From Nocardia sp. BMG111209 (GTDB lineage Bacteria > Actinomycetota > Actinomycetes > Mycobacteriales > Mycobacteriaceae): a DNA stretch of 64,000 bases. The notes beneath the pieces are model-generated. The model was not told where the DNA came from. It made no database searches and was given only the letters and a program-made list of their open reading frames with translations. Positions 1 through 8,549 of the stretch are shown here, in pieces. The position numbers and the translations under genes were made by a program. How positions within the stretch are numbered: the stretch's first letter is position 1; every line of letters starts with the position of its first letter. Location of the stretch: positions 310,001-374,000 of the forward strand of contig NZ_KB907308.1 in assembly GCF_000381925.1 (NCBI RefSeq), read 5' to 3'.

Positions 1-337
1 CACCCTCGTGGGTGGCGTACTCGCCGAAGGACTTCTCGTTCTCCGCGTCGCGCAGCCGCTGCAGGACCACCTGCCGGGCGGTGGTCGCCGCGATCCGGCC
101 GAATCCCTCCGGGGTGTCGTCCCATTCGGAGATCACGTTGCCGTCGGCGTCCACCTCGCGCGCCATCACCCGGACCACGCCCGACTTCTGGTTGATGTCG
201 ATGCGGGCGGTCGGTTGATGCCCCTCGGTGTGCCGATAGGCGGTCAGCAGGGCCGACTCGATCGCGGAGATCACGGTCTCCATCGAGATTCCCTTGTCGG
301 CGACGATCGCCCGGAGGGCTTCGATTTCGATGTTCAT
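1..337 (-). CDS. nusA: Transcription termination/antitermination factor NusA (N-terminal part, cut by window edge)
   Basis: Reading leftward from the ATG at 337, the frame gives a protein starting [18 protein letters not shown] and continuing through an S1-like beginning to the window edge, about 112 residues. This is the N-terminal RNA-polymerase-binding region typical of actinobacterial NusA. NusA binds the elongating polymerase and modulates pausing, termination and antitermination. The start overlaps the stop of the upstream rimP by ATGA, so the two are probably translationally coupled, as in the conserved rimP-nusA operon. The KH domains lie outside the window. Confidence 0.95.
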   Translation of the reverse strand, partial: MNIEIEALRAIVADKGISMETVISAIESALLTAYRHTEGHQPTARIDINQKSGVVRVMAREVDADGNVISEWDDTPEGFGRIAATTARQVVLQRLRDAENEKSFGEYATHEG

Positions 338-966
338 TCCACGATCCCTTCGGTCGGCTCTGCTGCTTCTGCGTCATCCGATTGCGGGGCCGATGCCCCG
401 TCGTCGAGGTCCACCGCACCGGCGCCGGGTTCCGGCCGACCGGCCGCGACGCCGGTCAGTGCCAGTTCGGCCGGGCTCGGCGGTGCGAACTCCACCTGCA
501 CCACGGCCCGGTCGATATCGGCCAGCGGCACGGTGACCAGCTGTAATTTTCGTCTGCCCGACGGGACCAGCGCCACCTCGGTCTCGCCGACCGGGCCCAC
601 CCGGGCCTCGAATCGCGCGTCGGCTCCGGCGGGCGACGGCGCGCCGGAGCGCAGCGCGACACGCACCTTGCGGCCGCGGGCGCGCCGCCAGTGCCGGGGC
701 GCGGTCAGCGGGCGGTCGACACCCGGTGTGGTGACCTCGAGCAGATACGGGGTCTCACCGAAATCCCCGGCGTCGTCGAGAGCCGTGGAGATGTCCGAGC
801 TGAGCTCGGCGATCGAATCCAGGTCCACACCTTCGTCGCTGTCGACGGTCACCTGCACCCGGGCCGGCCCGGCGGCCACTATCGTCACGCCCTCGAGGTC
901 GAGGCCTCGGCGTTCGACGGGTCCAGCAACGAGCTGGCTCACCCTTTCCTCGGTCGGCATCGGCAT
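334..966 (-). CDS. rimP: Ribosome maturation factor RimP
   Basis: 210 residues from ATG at 966 (a second in-frame ATG is at 960). The N-terminal part (about residues 10-95) and the SH3-like C-terminal half match RimP, which is needed for 30S subunit maturation. The last 40 residues are an acidic Ala/Glu/Asp-rich tail of the kind seen in actinobacterial homologues. The gene is first in the rimP-nusA operon and ends in an ATGA overlap with nusA. The order nusA-rimP followed by a divergent ferritin-like pair and proS is the order known in mycobacteria. Confidence 0.95.
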   Translation of the reverse strand: MPMPTEERVSQLVAGPVERRGLDLEGVTIVAAGPARVQVTVDSDEGVDLDSIAELSSDISTALDDAGDFGETPYLLEVTTPGVDRPLTAPRHWRRARGRKVRVALRSGAPSPAGADARFEARVGPVGETEVALVPSGRRKLQLVTVPLADIDRAVVQVEFAPPSPAELALTGVAAGRPEPGAGAVDLDDGASAPQSDDAEAAEPTEGIVE

Positions 967-1233
967 GTGGGGCGACTCCTGGTTCAGTTGTGACGAGGTT
1001 GAGTTGTCGGTATCGGTCCTGGTCGAGCTCGGTAGGCGCGCTCGACGGAGAATTACTCCGCCGAAGATCTAGCGTAACGCGCTGCAAGAGTGTAAAGGAC
1101 CAGCCGCAGATCACGAGTTTCCGCACCGGTCGTGCGGGTTCACCTGCGGCATCGCCGGATCCGGCGTGGCGGCGCACGCGTGTCGGACGGACCTCGGCCG
1201 CCCGGTGGTCACGAACACTGGCACGATATACGC

Positions 1234-1749
1234 GTGCCGATCCCCGTTCCTCCCGTCCGCAGCGCCCTGGATCGCCGTGCCGCCCTGCGGCTGGCCGGTA
1301 GCGCGGCCGTCGCCGCCACCGCCGCGAGCACCGCCGGCTGCTTCCGGCAGCAGCCGCCGCCGGCCCCGGATCCGTTACTGGCACAAGAACTCTCGGCACG
1401 GACCGACGTCCTGTGGGCGAAGGCCGCCGCCACCCTCGCCCCCGACCGCACCGCCGCCCTCACGCTGATCGCCACTCAGCGCGGCGACCACGCCGACGCC
1501 CTGCGCACCGAGATCGACCGCGCGGCGGGCGTCTACCACGACGGCACCCGGCCGAGCACCCGCACCCCACCGCCCACCGACGTTCCGGGCCCGCCGACCC
1601 CGCCGTCGCTGGCCGCGCTGCACGACCAGCTCACCCGATCGCAGCGCTCGGCCGCGGATCTCGCGGTGTCGTTGTCCGGCTTCCGCTCCGGCCTGCTCGC
1701 CTCCATCAGCGCGTCCTGCGCCACCCACGTGGCGGTGCTGCTGGGATGA
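1234..1749 (+). CDS. Putative exported alanine-rich protein, first of a ferritin-like pair (Rv2843-like position)
   Basis: 171 residues from GTG at 1234. The N-terminus carries a twin-arginine-like stretch (DRRAALRLAG) followed by a hydrophobic alanine-rich segment ending TAGC, so it may be a Tat-exported lipoprotein or have a signal anchor. The rest is helical and rich in Ala, Thr and Pro, with a proline-rich linker near residues 100-125. It is divergent from rimP and precedes a DUF4439 ferritin-like gene, which matches the position of Rv2843/Rv2844 in M. tuberculosis. Function is unknown; the pairing suggests the two products act together. Confidence 0.75.
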   Translation: MPIPVPPVRSALDRRAALRLAGSAAVAATAASTAGCFRQQPPPAPDPLLAQELSARTDVLWAKAAATLAPDRTAALTLIATQRGDHADALRTEIDRAAGVYHDGTRPSTRTPPPTDVPGPPTPPSLAALHDQLTRSQRSAADLAVSLSGFRSGLLASISASCATHVAVLLG

Positions 1750-1970
1750 GCGCGCGCCGCCCACGCCCGGGCGCGCTGTGCCCCCGCGATCGCCCCGCAG
1801 CACCCGAATCACGCCACCCAGCAGACCTCCCGCATCCACCTCGGCCGCCCGGCGCGACGCGGACCGCACCCGTCCGTCGATCGCGGATCGCGGCCCCCCA
1901 CGCACAGGATTCCCGCCGCCGAGCGCGACCGCGGCGAACCGCACGCCCGTACCTCCCGGAAGGGGACGCC

Positions 1971-2405
1971 ATGACCACGACCGATCAGCAGGCGCTCATC
2001 GACGCCCTGAACGCCGAATACGCGGCGGTCTACGCCTACGGCGTCATCGCCGCCTACGCCTCACCCGAGCGCGTCAAGATCGTCGGCGAATACACCGCCG
2101 CCCACCGGGCCCGGCGGGACGCCACCATCGACGCCCTGAAGGGTTCCGGCGCCGCCGTGCCGAGCCCGGCCGCCGCCTACACGACACCGTTCCCGGTCAA
2201 CGATCCGATTCCGGCCGCCCAACTGGCGAACACCGTCGAATCCGATACGGCGATCGCCTGGCGCTCGGTCGTGGAGCGCACCAGCGATACCGACACCCGT
2301 CGCACGGCATTGGCCGCCCTCACCGAATGCGCGATCCGCCAGGCCACCTGGCAGGCGATCCTCGGCGTGAACCCGCCGACCGTCTCCTTCCCGGGCCAGC
2401 CCTGA
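1971..2405 (+). CDS. Ferritin-like DUF4439 domain protein
   Basis: 144 residues from ATG at 1971, preceded by an AAGGGG ribosome-binding site. The protein is all helical: an N-terminal helix with ALNAEYAAVYAYGV, then AHRARRD and later AIAWRSV and ECAIRQATW segments. These Glu/His-containing helices match the ferritin-like four-helix DUF4439 family. No metal site can be assigned with certainty. The gene follows the putative exported protein after 221 bp and ends just before a hairpin. It is the probable Rv2844 counterpart. Confidence 0.85.
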   Translation: MTTTDQQALIDALNAEYAAVYAYGVIAAYASPERVKIVGEYTAAHRARRDATIDALKGSGAAVPSPAAAYTTPFPVNDPIPAAQLANTVESDTAIAWRSVVERTSDTDTRRTALAALTECAIRQATWQAILGVNPPTVSFPGQP

Positions 2406-2407
2406 GC

Positions 2408-2428
2408 GAGGCAGCCGCCCGCTGCCTC
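2408..2428 (+). terminator. Hairpin just after the DUF4439 gene
   Basis: A perfect 8-bp stem GAGGCAGC/GCTGCCTC with a 5-nt loop starts two bases after the stop codon at 2405. No U-tract follows, which is common for actinobacterial terminators. Confidence 0.6.
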
Positions 2429-2846
2429 CGAGCGTCCGCGTGCCCGGCACAGACAAGACACCGCGAGCGGAAGGCGGTAACCGCCGCAAACCTGCATCAG
2501 CGGTCGGTCTCCCAGTCCGCGAGGTGTCGGCGTAGTCGCCGCGCTGACACGCGTCGATCGAGCGGCGGAGACCTGCGTCGATCAAGCGGCGGAGATCAGC
2601 GTCGGAACCGAGTCGACCCGCTGGATTATCGAAGCGTCGCGGCCCGACGGCCGCATCCTCCATGCGCTTTGAGGTCATCGTGCGCAGTCGGCGCGCGAGG
2701 GCGCGCTGCGAATCCATCACTGAATGCGCATATTTCGGTATGACCGTCGGCATGATCGGTCGGACCGATCGCAGGATTCGGATTCGCCGCGTTCAGGCAA
2801 TCCCGGGTGGTGTGGGCTGATCAGGACACGAGCTGGGCCGTGTACG
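2429..2846. other. Gene-poor spacer with a short 24-bp direct repeat
   Basis: No credible coding region was seen on either strand. Two adjacent copies of a 24-bp unit (2551-2574 and 2575-2598, each starting GCGTCGATC) are followed by a third truncated copy. Just upstream, an imperfect hairpin (GTGTC at 2524 with GACAC, plus an internal GGCG/CGCC) is present. The rest shows nothing recognisable up to the proS-like fragment. Confidence 0.5.
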
Positions 2847-2929
2847 GGGCCTGGTCGCCGACCGTGACTTCACCGACGACGGCACCATCGAGGCGGCCGA
2901 GGTCCGCGACCGGCGATCCGTCACCCGAC
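2847..2929 (+). pseudogene. proS-derived fragment, inverted relative to proS
   Basis: About 82 bp on the plus strand match the reverse complement of proS at roughly 3615-3696 with about four substitutions and two single-base insertions. The conceptual peptide [21 protein letters not shown] corresponds to pro[22 protein letters not shown] and then goes out of frame. No start codon, domain or flanking proS sequence was seen. It is a decayed inverted partial copy about 700 bp from its source. Confidence 0.8.
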
Positions 2930-3020
2930 GCACCCGGGAGTGGTCTGTCCACGTCAGCACTCCCCTACGAACAGCGTCAGCCACCGACCGGGCTGTACCG
3001 CGGCGGTTGCTGATTCCGGC

Positions 3021-3063
3021 CCGCCTGCCTCACCGATGACGTCGGCATCGGTGAGGCAGGCGG
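3021..3063 (-). terminator. Strong hairpin terminator of proS
   Basis: A perfect 18-bp stem (3021-3038 with 3046-3063, core CCTGCCTCACCGATG) and a 7-nt loop lie 35 bp beyond the proS stop codon. There is no U-run. It could also block readthrough from the opposite direction. Confidence 0.85.
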
Positions 3064-3098
3064 TGGGGTCGCTGCCTACGGTCGGCGAGGGTGGAGGG

Positions 3099-4856
3099 TC
3101 AGGCGCGGGCCTTGGCGAGGACGGCGGTGACGGCATCGGTGGCCGGAACCTCGTCGTTGGTGCCGGCGAAACGGTCGCGGAGTTCGACCTTGCCGTCGGC
3201 CCAGCCGCGGCCGACGATGACGATCAGCGGCATGCCGAGCAGTTCGGCGTCCTTGAACTTGACCCCCGGGGAGGCGGTGCGGTCGTCGAGCAGGACCTCG
3301 AGTCCGGCGGCGTTCAGGTCGGCGGCGACCTGTTCGGCGCCGGCGCGGGCGGCGGCGTCCTTGTTGGCGATGACGACATGGACGTCGTAGGGGGCCACCG
3401 ACCGGGGCCAGCGCAGGCCCTTCTCGTCGTGCATCTGCTCGGCGAGCACCGCCACCATGCGGGACACGCCGACACCGTAGGAGCCCATGACCAGGCGGAT
3501 CGGCTTGCCGTTCTCGCCGAGCACGTCGACCTCGAAGGCGTCGGTGTACTTGTAGCCGAGCTGGAAGATGTGGCCGATCTCGATGCCGCGGGCGGCCGAG
3601 AGGGTGCCGCGGCCGTCCGGTGACGGATCGCCGTCGCGCACCTCGGCCGCCTCGATGGTGCCATCGGCGGTGAAGTCACGGCCGGCGACCAGGCCCACCA
3701 CATGCTTGCCGGGGGCGTCGGCGCCGGTGATCCAGGCGCTGCCGGAGGCCACGCGCGGGTCGACCAGGTAGCGAATGCCGTTGTCCAGCAGCCCCTTCGG
3801 GCCGATATAGCCCTTCACCAGGAAGGGGTTGGCCTTGAAGTCCGCCTCGGTCAGCAGTTCGACCTCGGCGGGTTCGACCGCCACACCGAGACGCTTGTCG
3901 TCGACCTCGCGATCGCCGGGGACGCCGATGCCGAGGATCTCGGTCTTACCGTCCGGGTAGCGCAGCTTCACCATGACGTTCTTGAGGGTGTCGGCCGCGG
4001 TCACCGGGCGGCCCAGCACCTGATCGATCCCGGCCGCGTTGGCCCAGTCCACCAGGGTCGCGATCGTCGGGGCGTCGGGGGTGTCGTGCACCTGCGCGGC
4101 CGCCTGACCCTCGATCGGGATCGCGGGCGGCGCGGCGGTCACCACGGCCTCGACGTTCGCGGCGTAGCCCGATTCGCGGCAGATCACATAGGTGTCCTCG
4201 CCGACCGGGCTGTCGGCGAGGAACTCCTCGGAGGCGCTGCCGCCCATCGCGCCCGAGGTGGCCGCGACGATGACGTAGCTGACCCCGAGGCGATCGAAGA
4301 TCCGCTGATACGCCTCGCGATGCGCGTTGTAGCTGGTCTTGAGGCCGTCCTCGTCCAGATCGAAGGAGTACGAATCCTTCATGATGAACTCGCGGCCGCG
4401 CAGGATGCCCGCCCGCGGCCGGCCCTCGTCGCGATATTTGGTCTGGATCTGGTAGAGCGTGACCGGCAGATCCTTGTACGAGTTGTATTCGCCCTTCACG
4501 GTGAGCGCGAACAGCTCCTCGTGGGTGGGGCCGAGCAGATAATCCTGTCCCTTGCGGTCCTTCAACCGGAACAGGCCGTCACCGTATTCGGTCCACCGGT
4601 TGGTGGTCTCGTACGGTTCGCGCGGCAACAGCGAGGGCAGCGAGATCTCCTGGGCGCCGATGGCGTCCATTTCCTCCCGGACCACGTTCTCGACCCGGCG
4701 CAGCACCCGCAAACCCAGCGGCAGCCACGAGTAGACCCCCGGCGCGATGCGGCGGACGTAACCGGCGCGGACGAGAAGTTTGTGGCTGGGCACCTCGGCA
4801 TCTGCGGGGTCGTCACGCAGCGTGCGCAGGAACAAGTGGGACAGGCGGGTGATCAC
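3099..4856 (-). CDS. proS: Prolyl-tRNA synthetase (bacterial type with editing insertion)
   Basis: 585 residues from GTG at 4856 ([20 protein letters not shown]), the start that matches actinobacterial ProRS; the frame stays open further upstream but that part is not conserved. It charges tRNA-Pro in the cytoplasm. Class II synthetase motif 1 lies near residues 40-80, motif 2 around the [17 protein letters not shown] segment, a YbaK-like editing insertion at roughly 220-400, motif 3 near [10 protein letters not shown], and the anticodon-binding domain at the C-terminus. It is divergent from yaaA with 58 bp between the starts and ends at a strong hairpin. Confidence 0.97.
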   Translation of the reverse strand: MITRLSHLFLRTLRDDPADAEVPSHKLLVRAGYVRRIAPGVYSWLPLGLRVLRRVENVVREEMDAIGAQEISLPSLLPREPYETTNRWTEYGDGLFRLKDRKGQDYLLGPTHEELFALTVKGEYNSYKDLPVTLYQIQTKYRDEGRPRAGILRGREFIMKDSYSFDLDEDGLKTSYNAHREAYQRIFDRLGVSYVIVAATSGAMGGSASEEFLADSPVGEDTYVICRESGYAANVEAVVTAAPPAIPIEGQAAAQVHDTPDAPTIATLVDWANAAGIDQVLGRPVTAADTLKNVMVKLRYPDGKTEILGIGVPGDREVDDKRLGVAVEPAEVELLTEADFKANPFLVKGYIGPKGLLDNGIRYLVDPRVASGSAWITGADAPGKHVVGLVAGRDFTADGTIEAAEVRDGDPSPDGRGTLSAARGIEIGHIFQLGYKYTDAFEVDVLGENGKPIRLVMGSYGVGVSRMVAVLAEQMHDEKGLRWPRSVAPYDVHVVIANKDAAARAGAEQVAADLNAAGLEVLLDDRTASPGVKFKDAELLGMPLIVIVGRGWADGKVELRDRFAGTNDEVPATDAVTAVLAKARA

Positions 4857-4914
4857 GGATGCACAGAGTAGCCCGTGCCCCGGCGATATCCACAAGGCAT
4901 TACCGTATCGCCTC

Positions 4915-5658
4915 GTGCTGGTGCTGCTGCCTCCTTCCGAAACCAAGTCCGACGGCGGAGCGCTGGGTCCCCTGGACCTGGCGACCCTGTCGTTGCCGCA
5001 GCTCAACGAGGTGCGCGCCCGGCTGGTCGCGGAGCTGGAACAACTGGCCGGCCGCCCGGACACCGCCGCCCGCGCGCTGGGACTGGGTAAGGGGGCTGAC
5101 GCCGAGCTGGCCCGCAACGCGGCACTGCGAAGTTCGGCGACCCGGCCCGCACTGGAGCGGTACACGGGCGTGCTCTACGACGCGCTCGACGTCGGCTCGC
5201 TCACCCGGGCGCAGCGCGCGAAGGCACATGCCCGGCTGGCGATCGGCTCGGCGCTGTTCGGCGTGGTGCGGGCCGCCGACCCGATCCCGGCCTACCGGCT
5301 GTCGGGCGGCTCGAAGCTGCCCGGCCTGCCGACCCTCGCCGCGCTGTGGAAACCGGTGCTGGCGCAGGCATTACGCGAGGAGACCACCGGCGAGCTGGTG
5401 GTGGACCTGCGCTCGGGCACCTATCAGCAGCTGGGCCGGGTGCCGGGCGCGGTCACCGCGACCGTCGTCACCGAACGGCCCGACGGCAAACGCAGTGTGG
5501 TGAGCCATTTCAACAAGCACCACAAGGGCCTGCTGGCCCGCGCTCTGGTGTGCTCGCGCAGTGAGCCCGCAGATATCGCCGCGGTGGCCCGGGTGGCCGA
5601 AAAAGCCGGGCTGCGTAGCGAGATCATCTCTCCCACCGAGCTGTTGGTGTTCACCTGA
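4915..5658 (+). CDS. yaaA: YaaA/DUF328 family peroxide-stress protein
   Basis: 247 residues from GTG at 4915. The N-terminus [15 protein letters not shown] and the later segments [26 protein letters not shown] and [13 protein letters not shown] are hallmarks of the UPF0246/YaaA family. In E. coli YaaA limits intracellular iron and oxidative DNA damage during peroxide stress, and some homologues bind DNA. It is divergent from proS. The start was chosen because the family begins at this PPSE(T/K) region. Confidence 0.9.
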   Translation: MLVLLPPSETKSDGGALGPLDLATLSLPQLNEVRARLVAELEQLAGRPDTAARALGLGKGADAELARNAALRSSATRPALERYTGVLYDALDVGSLTRAQRAKAHARLAIGSALFGVVRAADPIPAYRLSGGSKLPGLPTLAALWKPVLAQALREETTGELVVDLRSGTYQQLGRVPGAVTATVVTERPDGKRSVVSHFNKHHKGLLARALVCSRSEPADIAAVARVAEKAGLRSEIISPTELLVFT

Positions 5659-5691
5659 GTCGGTGCCGAGGTGAATTCCCGGTGCCCTCGG

Positions 5692-5706
5692 CGATAATCG
5701 TTATCG
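5692..5706. promoter_or_regulatory. Short AT-rich palindrome, possible operator
   Basis: CGATAA-TCG-TTATCG is a 6-bp inverted repeat with a 3-bp spacer, in a locally AT-rich stretch. It lies 34 bp after yaaA and about 205 bp before the chimeric membrane protein gene. Binding by a regulator is inference. Confidence 0.3.
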
Positions 5707-5912
5707 AATTCCGCACGACCGCTCGGCGTCGAAAAGCGTTGTCGATGATCTCGAAAAGGCCGTAGCCACAGCGTTATTGATGCGTGGTCTGTTCGGGATA
5801 TATTGCAGTTCCTGGGAACACCCGCGGGTGTCCCGTAATGTTGGCGCGGCGCGGTGTAATTGCGGCGCATCCCAATGTGTGATCGTCGTCGATGATTGTC
5901 GAGGAGCTTGGC

Positions 5913-7409
5913 GTGGGTGTCGAAGCCACGGGAGACCACGGAGCCGGTGCCGAGGGGACCGGCAGCGGCTCGGTCGCGACGGTCGTGACGGCCGAATCGC
6001 GCACTGCCACAGCCGTTGCCGAGAAGGCTGCCCGTGAAGAGAAAGCGATCAAGGAGCTGACCGGGCGCCTGGTCCAGACCTACACCGAGACCTACTCCGC
6101 GGAGCGCGTGGAGAGTGCGGTCGGCGCCGCGCGGCGGCGATTCGACGGCCATGTCGTGCGCGACTTCGTGCCCATCCTGGTGGAGCGGATCGTGCGCCGC
6201 GAGCTGGACGGCAGCCCCGACGATCCGGACGCGGAAACCGCTGCCGCCCAGCCGGTTCCGGAGGCGCCCGCACCCTCGCCGATCGACCGGTTGCGCACGC
6301 TGGTATCGCCGCCGTGGACCGTCGGCAAGCTCGCGATCCCGGTCGCCGCGCTGATCGTGATCGTCATCGCGGTGGCGGCGAGCATCGGCGGTGGCGGCGG
6401 TGGCGGCACCACCGCTCCGGCCGCGGCCGCCGATCAGGTGCTCGTGCACGGCATCGTCGGATCGGAGAAGATGGGCTTCTTCGACGACCCGCGTGTCAAG
6501 GATGCGTTGGCCCGCAACGGGATACGCATCCAGGCCGATGCCGCCGGCTCGCGTCAGATCGCCACCTCGGTGGATCTGGACAAGTACGATTTCGCCTTCC
6601 CGTCGAGCACTCCGGCCGCCGAACGCATTCTGCGGCAACGGAATATCACCACGAAGTACACGCCGTTCTCGTCGCCGATGGCGATCGCCACGTTCGCCCC
6701 GATCGTCGATCTGCTGACCCGGGCCGGTGTGGTGAAGCCCGGACCGGTGCCGACCTTCGACATGAACCGGTACCTCGACCTGACCCAGCACGGCACCCAA
6801 TGGGACCAGTTGCCGGGCAACACCGAATATCCGGTGAACAAGAGCCTGTTGATCGGCACCACCGATCCGCGTACCTCGAATTCCGCGGCGATGTATCTGG
6901 CCGTCGCCGGATATGTGGCGAACGACAACTCGATCGTGCGCGGTCAGACCGCCGAGGATTTCGTGCTCGGCAAGGTGGCGCGGTTGTTCACCAAACAGGG
7001 CTACACCGAGAACACCAGCGAGGGCCCGTTCGCGGAATACCTGCAGGCCGGTATCGGCCCGGCCCCGATGGTGTGGATCTACGAGGCCCAGTTCGTCGAG
7101 GCGGGTGTGCAGGGCAAGCTGAAGCCCGATATGCAGCTGCTGTACCCCGGTCCGACCGTGCTCTCGCGCCACACCGTGGTGCCGCTGACGCCGGCCGGCG
7201 ACCGCATCGGCCGGCTGCTGTCCACCGATCCGGAACTCCAGCAGCTGGCGGCCGAACACGGGTATCGCACCGACAGTTCGACCCAGTTCACGAAGATCGC
7301 CACCGATCACGCGATCCCCGTGGCCACCGATATCGCGAATGTGGTCGATCCGCCGGCGTACGACACGCTGGAACACCTGCTCGACGGCGTCGCGAAGTCC
7401 TACAACTGA
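5913..7409 (+). CDS. Membrane-anchored protein: three-helix-bundle domain, one TM helix, extracytoplasmic solute-binding-like domain
   Basis: 498 residues from GTG at 5913, chosen because GAGGAG sits 6 nt upstream; an in-frame ATG at 5892 has no such site. Residues about 43-98 (ELTGRLVQTYTETYSAERVESAV to VRDFVPILVERIVRREL) resemble the three-helix dimerisation domain usually found at the N-terminus of actinobacterial ArsC/low-molecular-weight phosphatase-like proteins. A proline-rich linker and one hydrophobic helix (about 139-158) follow. The remaining 330 residues look like an extracytoplasmic substrate-binding fold (VLVHGIVGSEKMGFF, KYDFAFPSSTPAAERI). No transporter genes adjoin. The ligand is unknown. 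Confidence 0.75.
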   Translation: MGVEATGDHGAGAEGTGSGSVATVVTAESRTATAVAEKAAREEKAIKELTGRLVQTYTETYSAERVESAVGAARRRFDGHVVRDFVPILVERIVRRELDGSPDDPDAETAAAQPVPEAPAPSPIDRLRTLVSPPWTVGKLAIPVAALIVIVIAVAASIGGGGGGGTTAPAAAADQVLVHGIVGSEKMGFFDDPRVKDALARNGIRIQADAAGSRQIATSVDLDKYDFAFPSSTPAAERILRQRNITTKYTPFSSPMAIATFAPIVDLLTRAGVVKPGPVPTFDMNRYLDLTQHGTQWDQLPGNTEYPVNKSLLIGTTDPRTSNSAAMYLAVAGYVANDNSIVRGQTAEDFVLGKVARLFTKQGYTENTSEGPFAEYLQAGIGPAPMVWIYEAQFVEAGVQGKLKPDMQLLYPGPTVLSRHTVVPLTPAGDRIGRLLSTDPELQQLAAEHGYRTDSSTQFTKIATDHAIPVATDIANVVDPPAYDTLEHLLDGVAKSYN

Positions 7410-7415
7410 CCACCC

Positions 7416-7444
7416 GGCCGCACCGGCGCGCATCCGGTGCGGCC
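7416..7444 (+). terminator. Hairpin terminator after the solute-binding-like gene
   Basis: A perfect 11-bp stem GGCCGCACCGG/CCGGTGCGGCC with a 7-nt loop begins 6 bp after the stop at 7409, separating it from the ankyrin gene. Confidence 0.8.
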
Positions 7445-7478
7445 ACATGGTAGTAGTGGCCTGGTGGAGACCGAAGGT

Positions 7479-7856
7479 ATGGATCCGGAACTGGTCGAGC
7501 TGGCGTCGAAGGTGTTCGGCCTGGCCCGGGCCGGTGACGCGGCGGCGCTCGCCGAGTACGTGGACGCCGGTGTGCCGGTGAACCTGACCAACGACCGGGG
7601 TGACACCCTGCTGATGCTGGCCGCCTACCACGGCCACACGGATGCGGTGCAGACGCTGCTGGACCGCGGCGCCGATCCCAACCTGGGCAACGATCACGGC
7701 CAGACCCCCGCCGCCGGTGCGGTGTTCAAGGGTGAGGACGCGATCCTGCGGGCCCTGCTGGCCGCGGGCGCGGATCCGTCCGCCGGTTCGCCCTCGGCGC
7801 GGGACGCGGCCATGATCTTCGGTAAGACCGAATACCTGCAACTGTTCGGCAACTGA
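7479..7856 (+). CDS. Small ankyrin-repeat protein
   Basis: 125 residues from ATG at 7479, with GGTGGAGA 8 nt upstream (an in-frame GTG at 7464 is an alternative). At least two good ankyrin repeats are visible: DTLLMLAAYHGHTDAVQTLLDRGADPN and GQTPAAGAVFKGEDAILRALLAAGADP, with a helical cap in front. No signal peptide; probably a cytoplasmic protein-protein adaptor. Its 3' 163 bp are antisense to the end of the Uma2-like frame on the other strand. Confidence 0.9.
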   Translation: MDPELVELASKVFGLARAGDAAALAEYVDAGVPVNLTNDRGDTLLMLAAYHGHTDAVQTLLDRGADPNLGNDHGQTPAAGAVFKGEDAILRALLAAGADPSAGSPSARDAAMIFGKTEYLQLFGN

Positions 7857-8431
7857 TCCGGCGCGACGCCGTCCGGATCGGTGAGGGTGGTGCGCACCGG
7901 ATACGGCACCGCGGTCGACAGTGTCCCGGTGTGCACGGTGGCCGGCGACGGCCGGTACTCCCCCGACTCGTGATCGAGCCAGAATTCGTGGACCAGCGGC
8001 CGCTCGTCGTGACCACGCTCGACCCGCCAGTAGTGACCGATACCCGCGGCGGCGTACAGCGCGGGTTTGCGATACCAGACATCGGTGCCGCCGCGGCCCG
8101 GCGCGATCTCGACCACCAGCGCCACGGCCGCAGGCGGAATCGGTTCGGCCACATAGAGATCCGCCATGGTCTGGTCGACGACCAGCAGATCGGGACGGAC
8201 CGGATTGCGGTCGTCGATGCCGACGCACTGATCGGCGAGCACCGCGTACGGCGCCCGCCGCACCGAGCCCAGCGCCGCGAGCAGCGCATCCCGGACCCGG
8301 CGGCGCCAGTGGTCCTCCCGATCGCGGACCACGAGCATCCCGTCGGTCAGATCCCAGTCGAACGGTAGCGGCCGATCCCGTAACTCTCGATAGCGCCAGC
8401 CCCGCGGCGGCAACTGCGGCCGATGGATCAT
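7694..8431 (-). CDS. Uma2 family (DUF820) restriction-endonuclease-fold protein with an extended tail
   Basis: 245 residues from ATG at 8431. Residues 1-190 match the Uma2/DUF820 family of PD-(D/E)XK nuclease-fold proteins: VRPDLLVV (Asp81), VALVVEIAPG (Glu108), then KPALYAAAGIGHYWRVE, which fits the usual K...Y...G...YW pattern. The typical family length is 180-200; about 55 extra C-terminal residues arise because no stop occurs until 7694, inside the convergent ankyrin gene. The tail has a shadow-like composition and may not be functional. Biological role unknown. Confidence 0.8.
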   Translation of the reverse strand: MIHRPQLPPRGWRYRELRDRPLPFDWDLTDGMLVVRDREDHWRRRVRDALLAALGSVRRAPYAVLADQCVGIDDRNPVRPDLLVVDQTMADLYVAEPIPPAAVALVVEIAPGRGGTDVWYRKPALYAAAGIGHYWRVERGHDERPLVHEFWLDHESGEYRPSPATVHTGTLSTAVPYPVRTTLTDPDGVAPDQLPNSCRYSVLPKIMAASRAEGEPADGSAPAASRARRIASSPLNTAPAAGVWP

Positions 8432-8549
8432 CGCGACACCCCCTCGATCGCTCGATTTCTGCTACCGCCACGCTAACTCGCGTGCGCGCCCCGCGCAGCA
8501 ACCGAGCGACAGCCGCACACCTCGGCCGGCAGCCGCACCCCTTACCGGC

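Noticed and set aside
5424..8501. Very long minus-strand open frame
   Set aside because: It lies antisense to yaaA, the solute-binding-like gene and the ankyrin gene and has an Arg/Gly-rich shadow composition with no recognisable domain.
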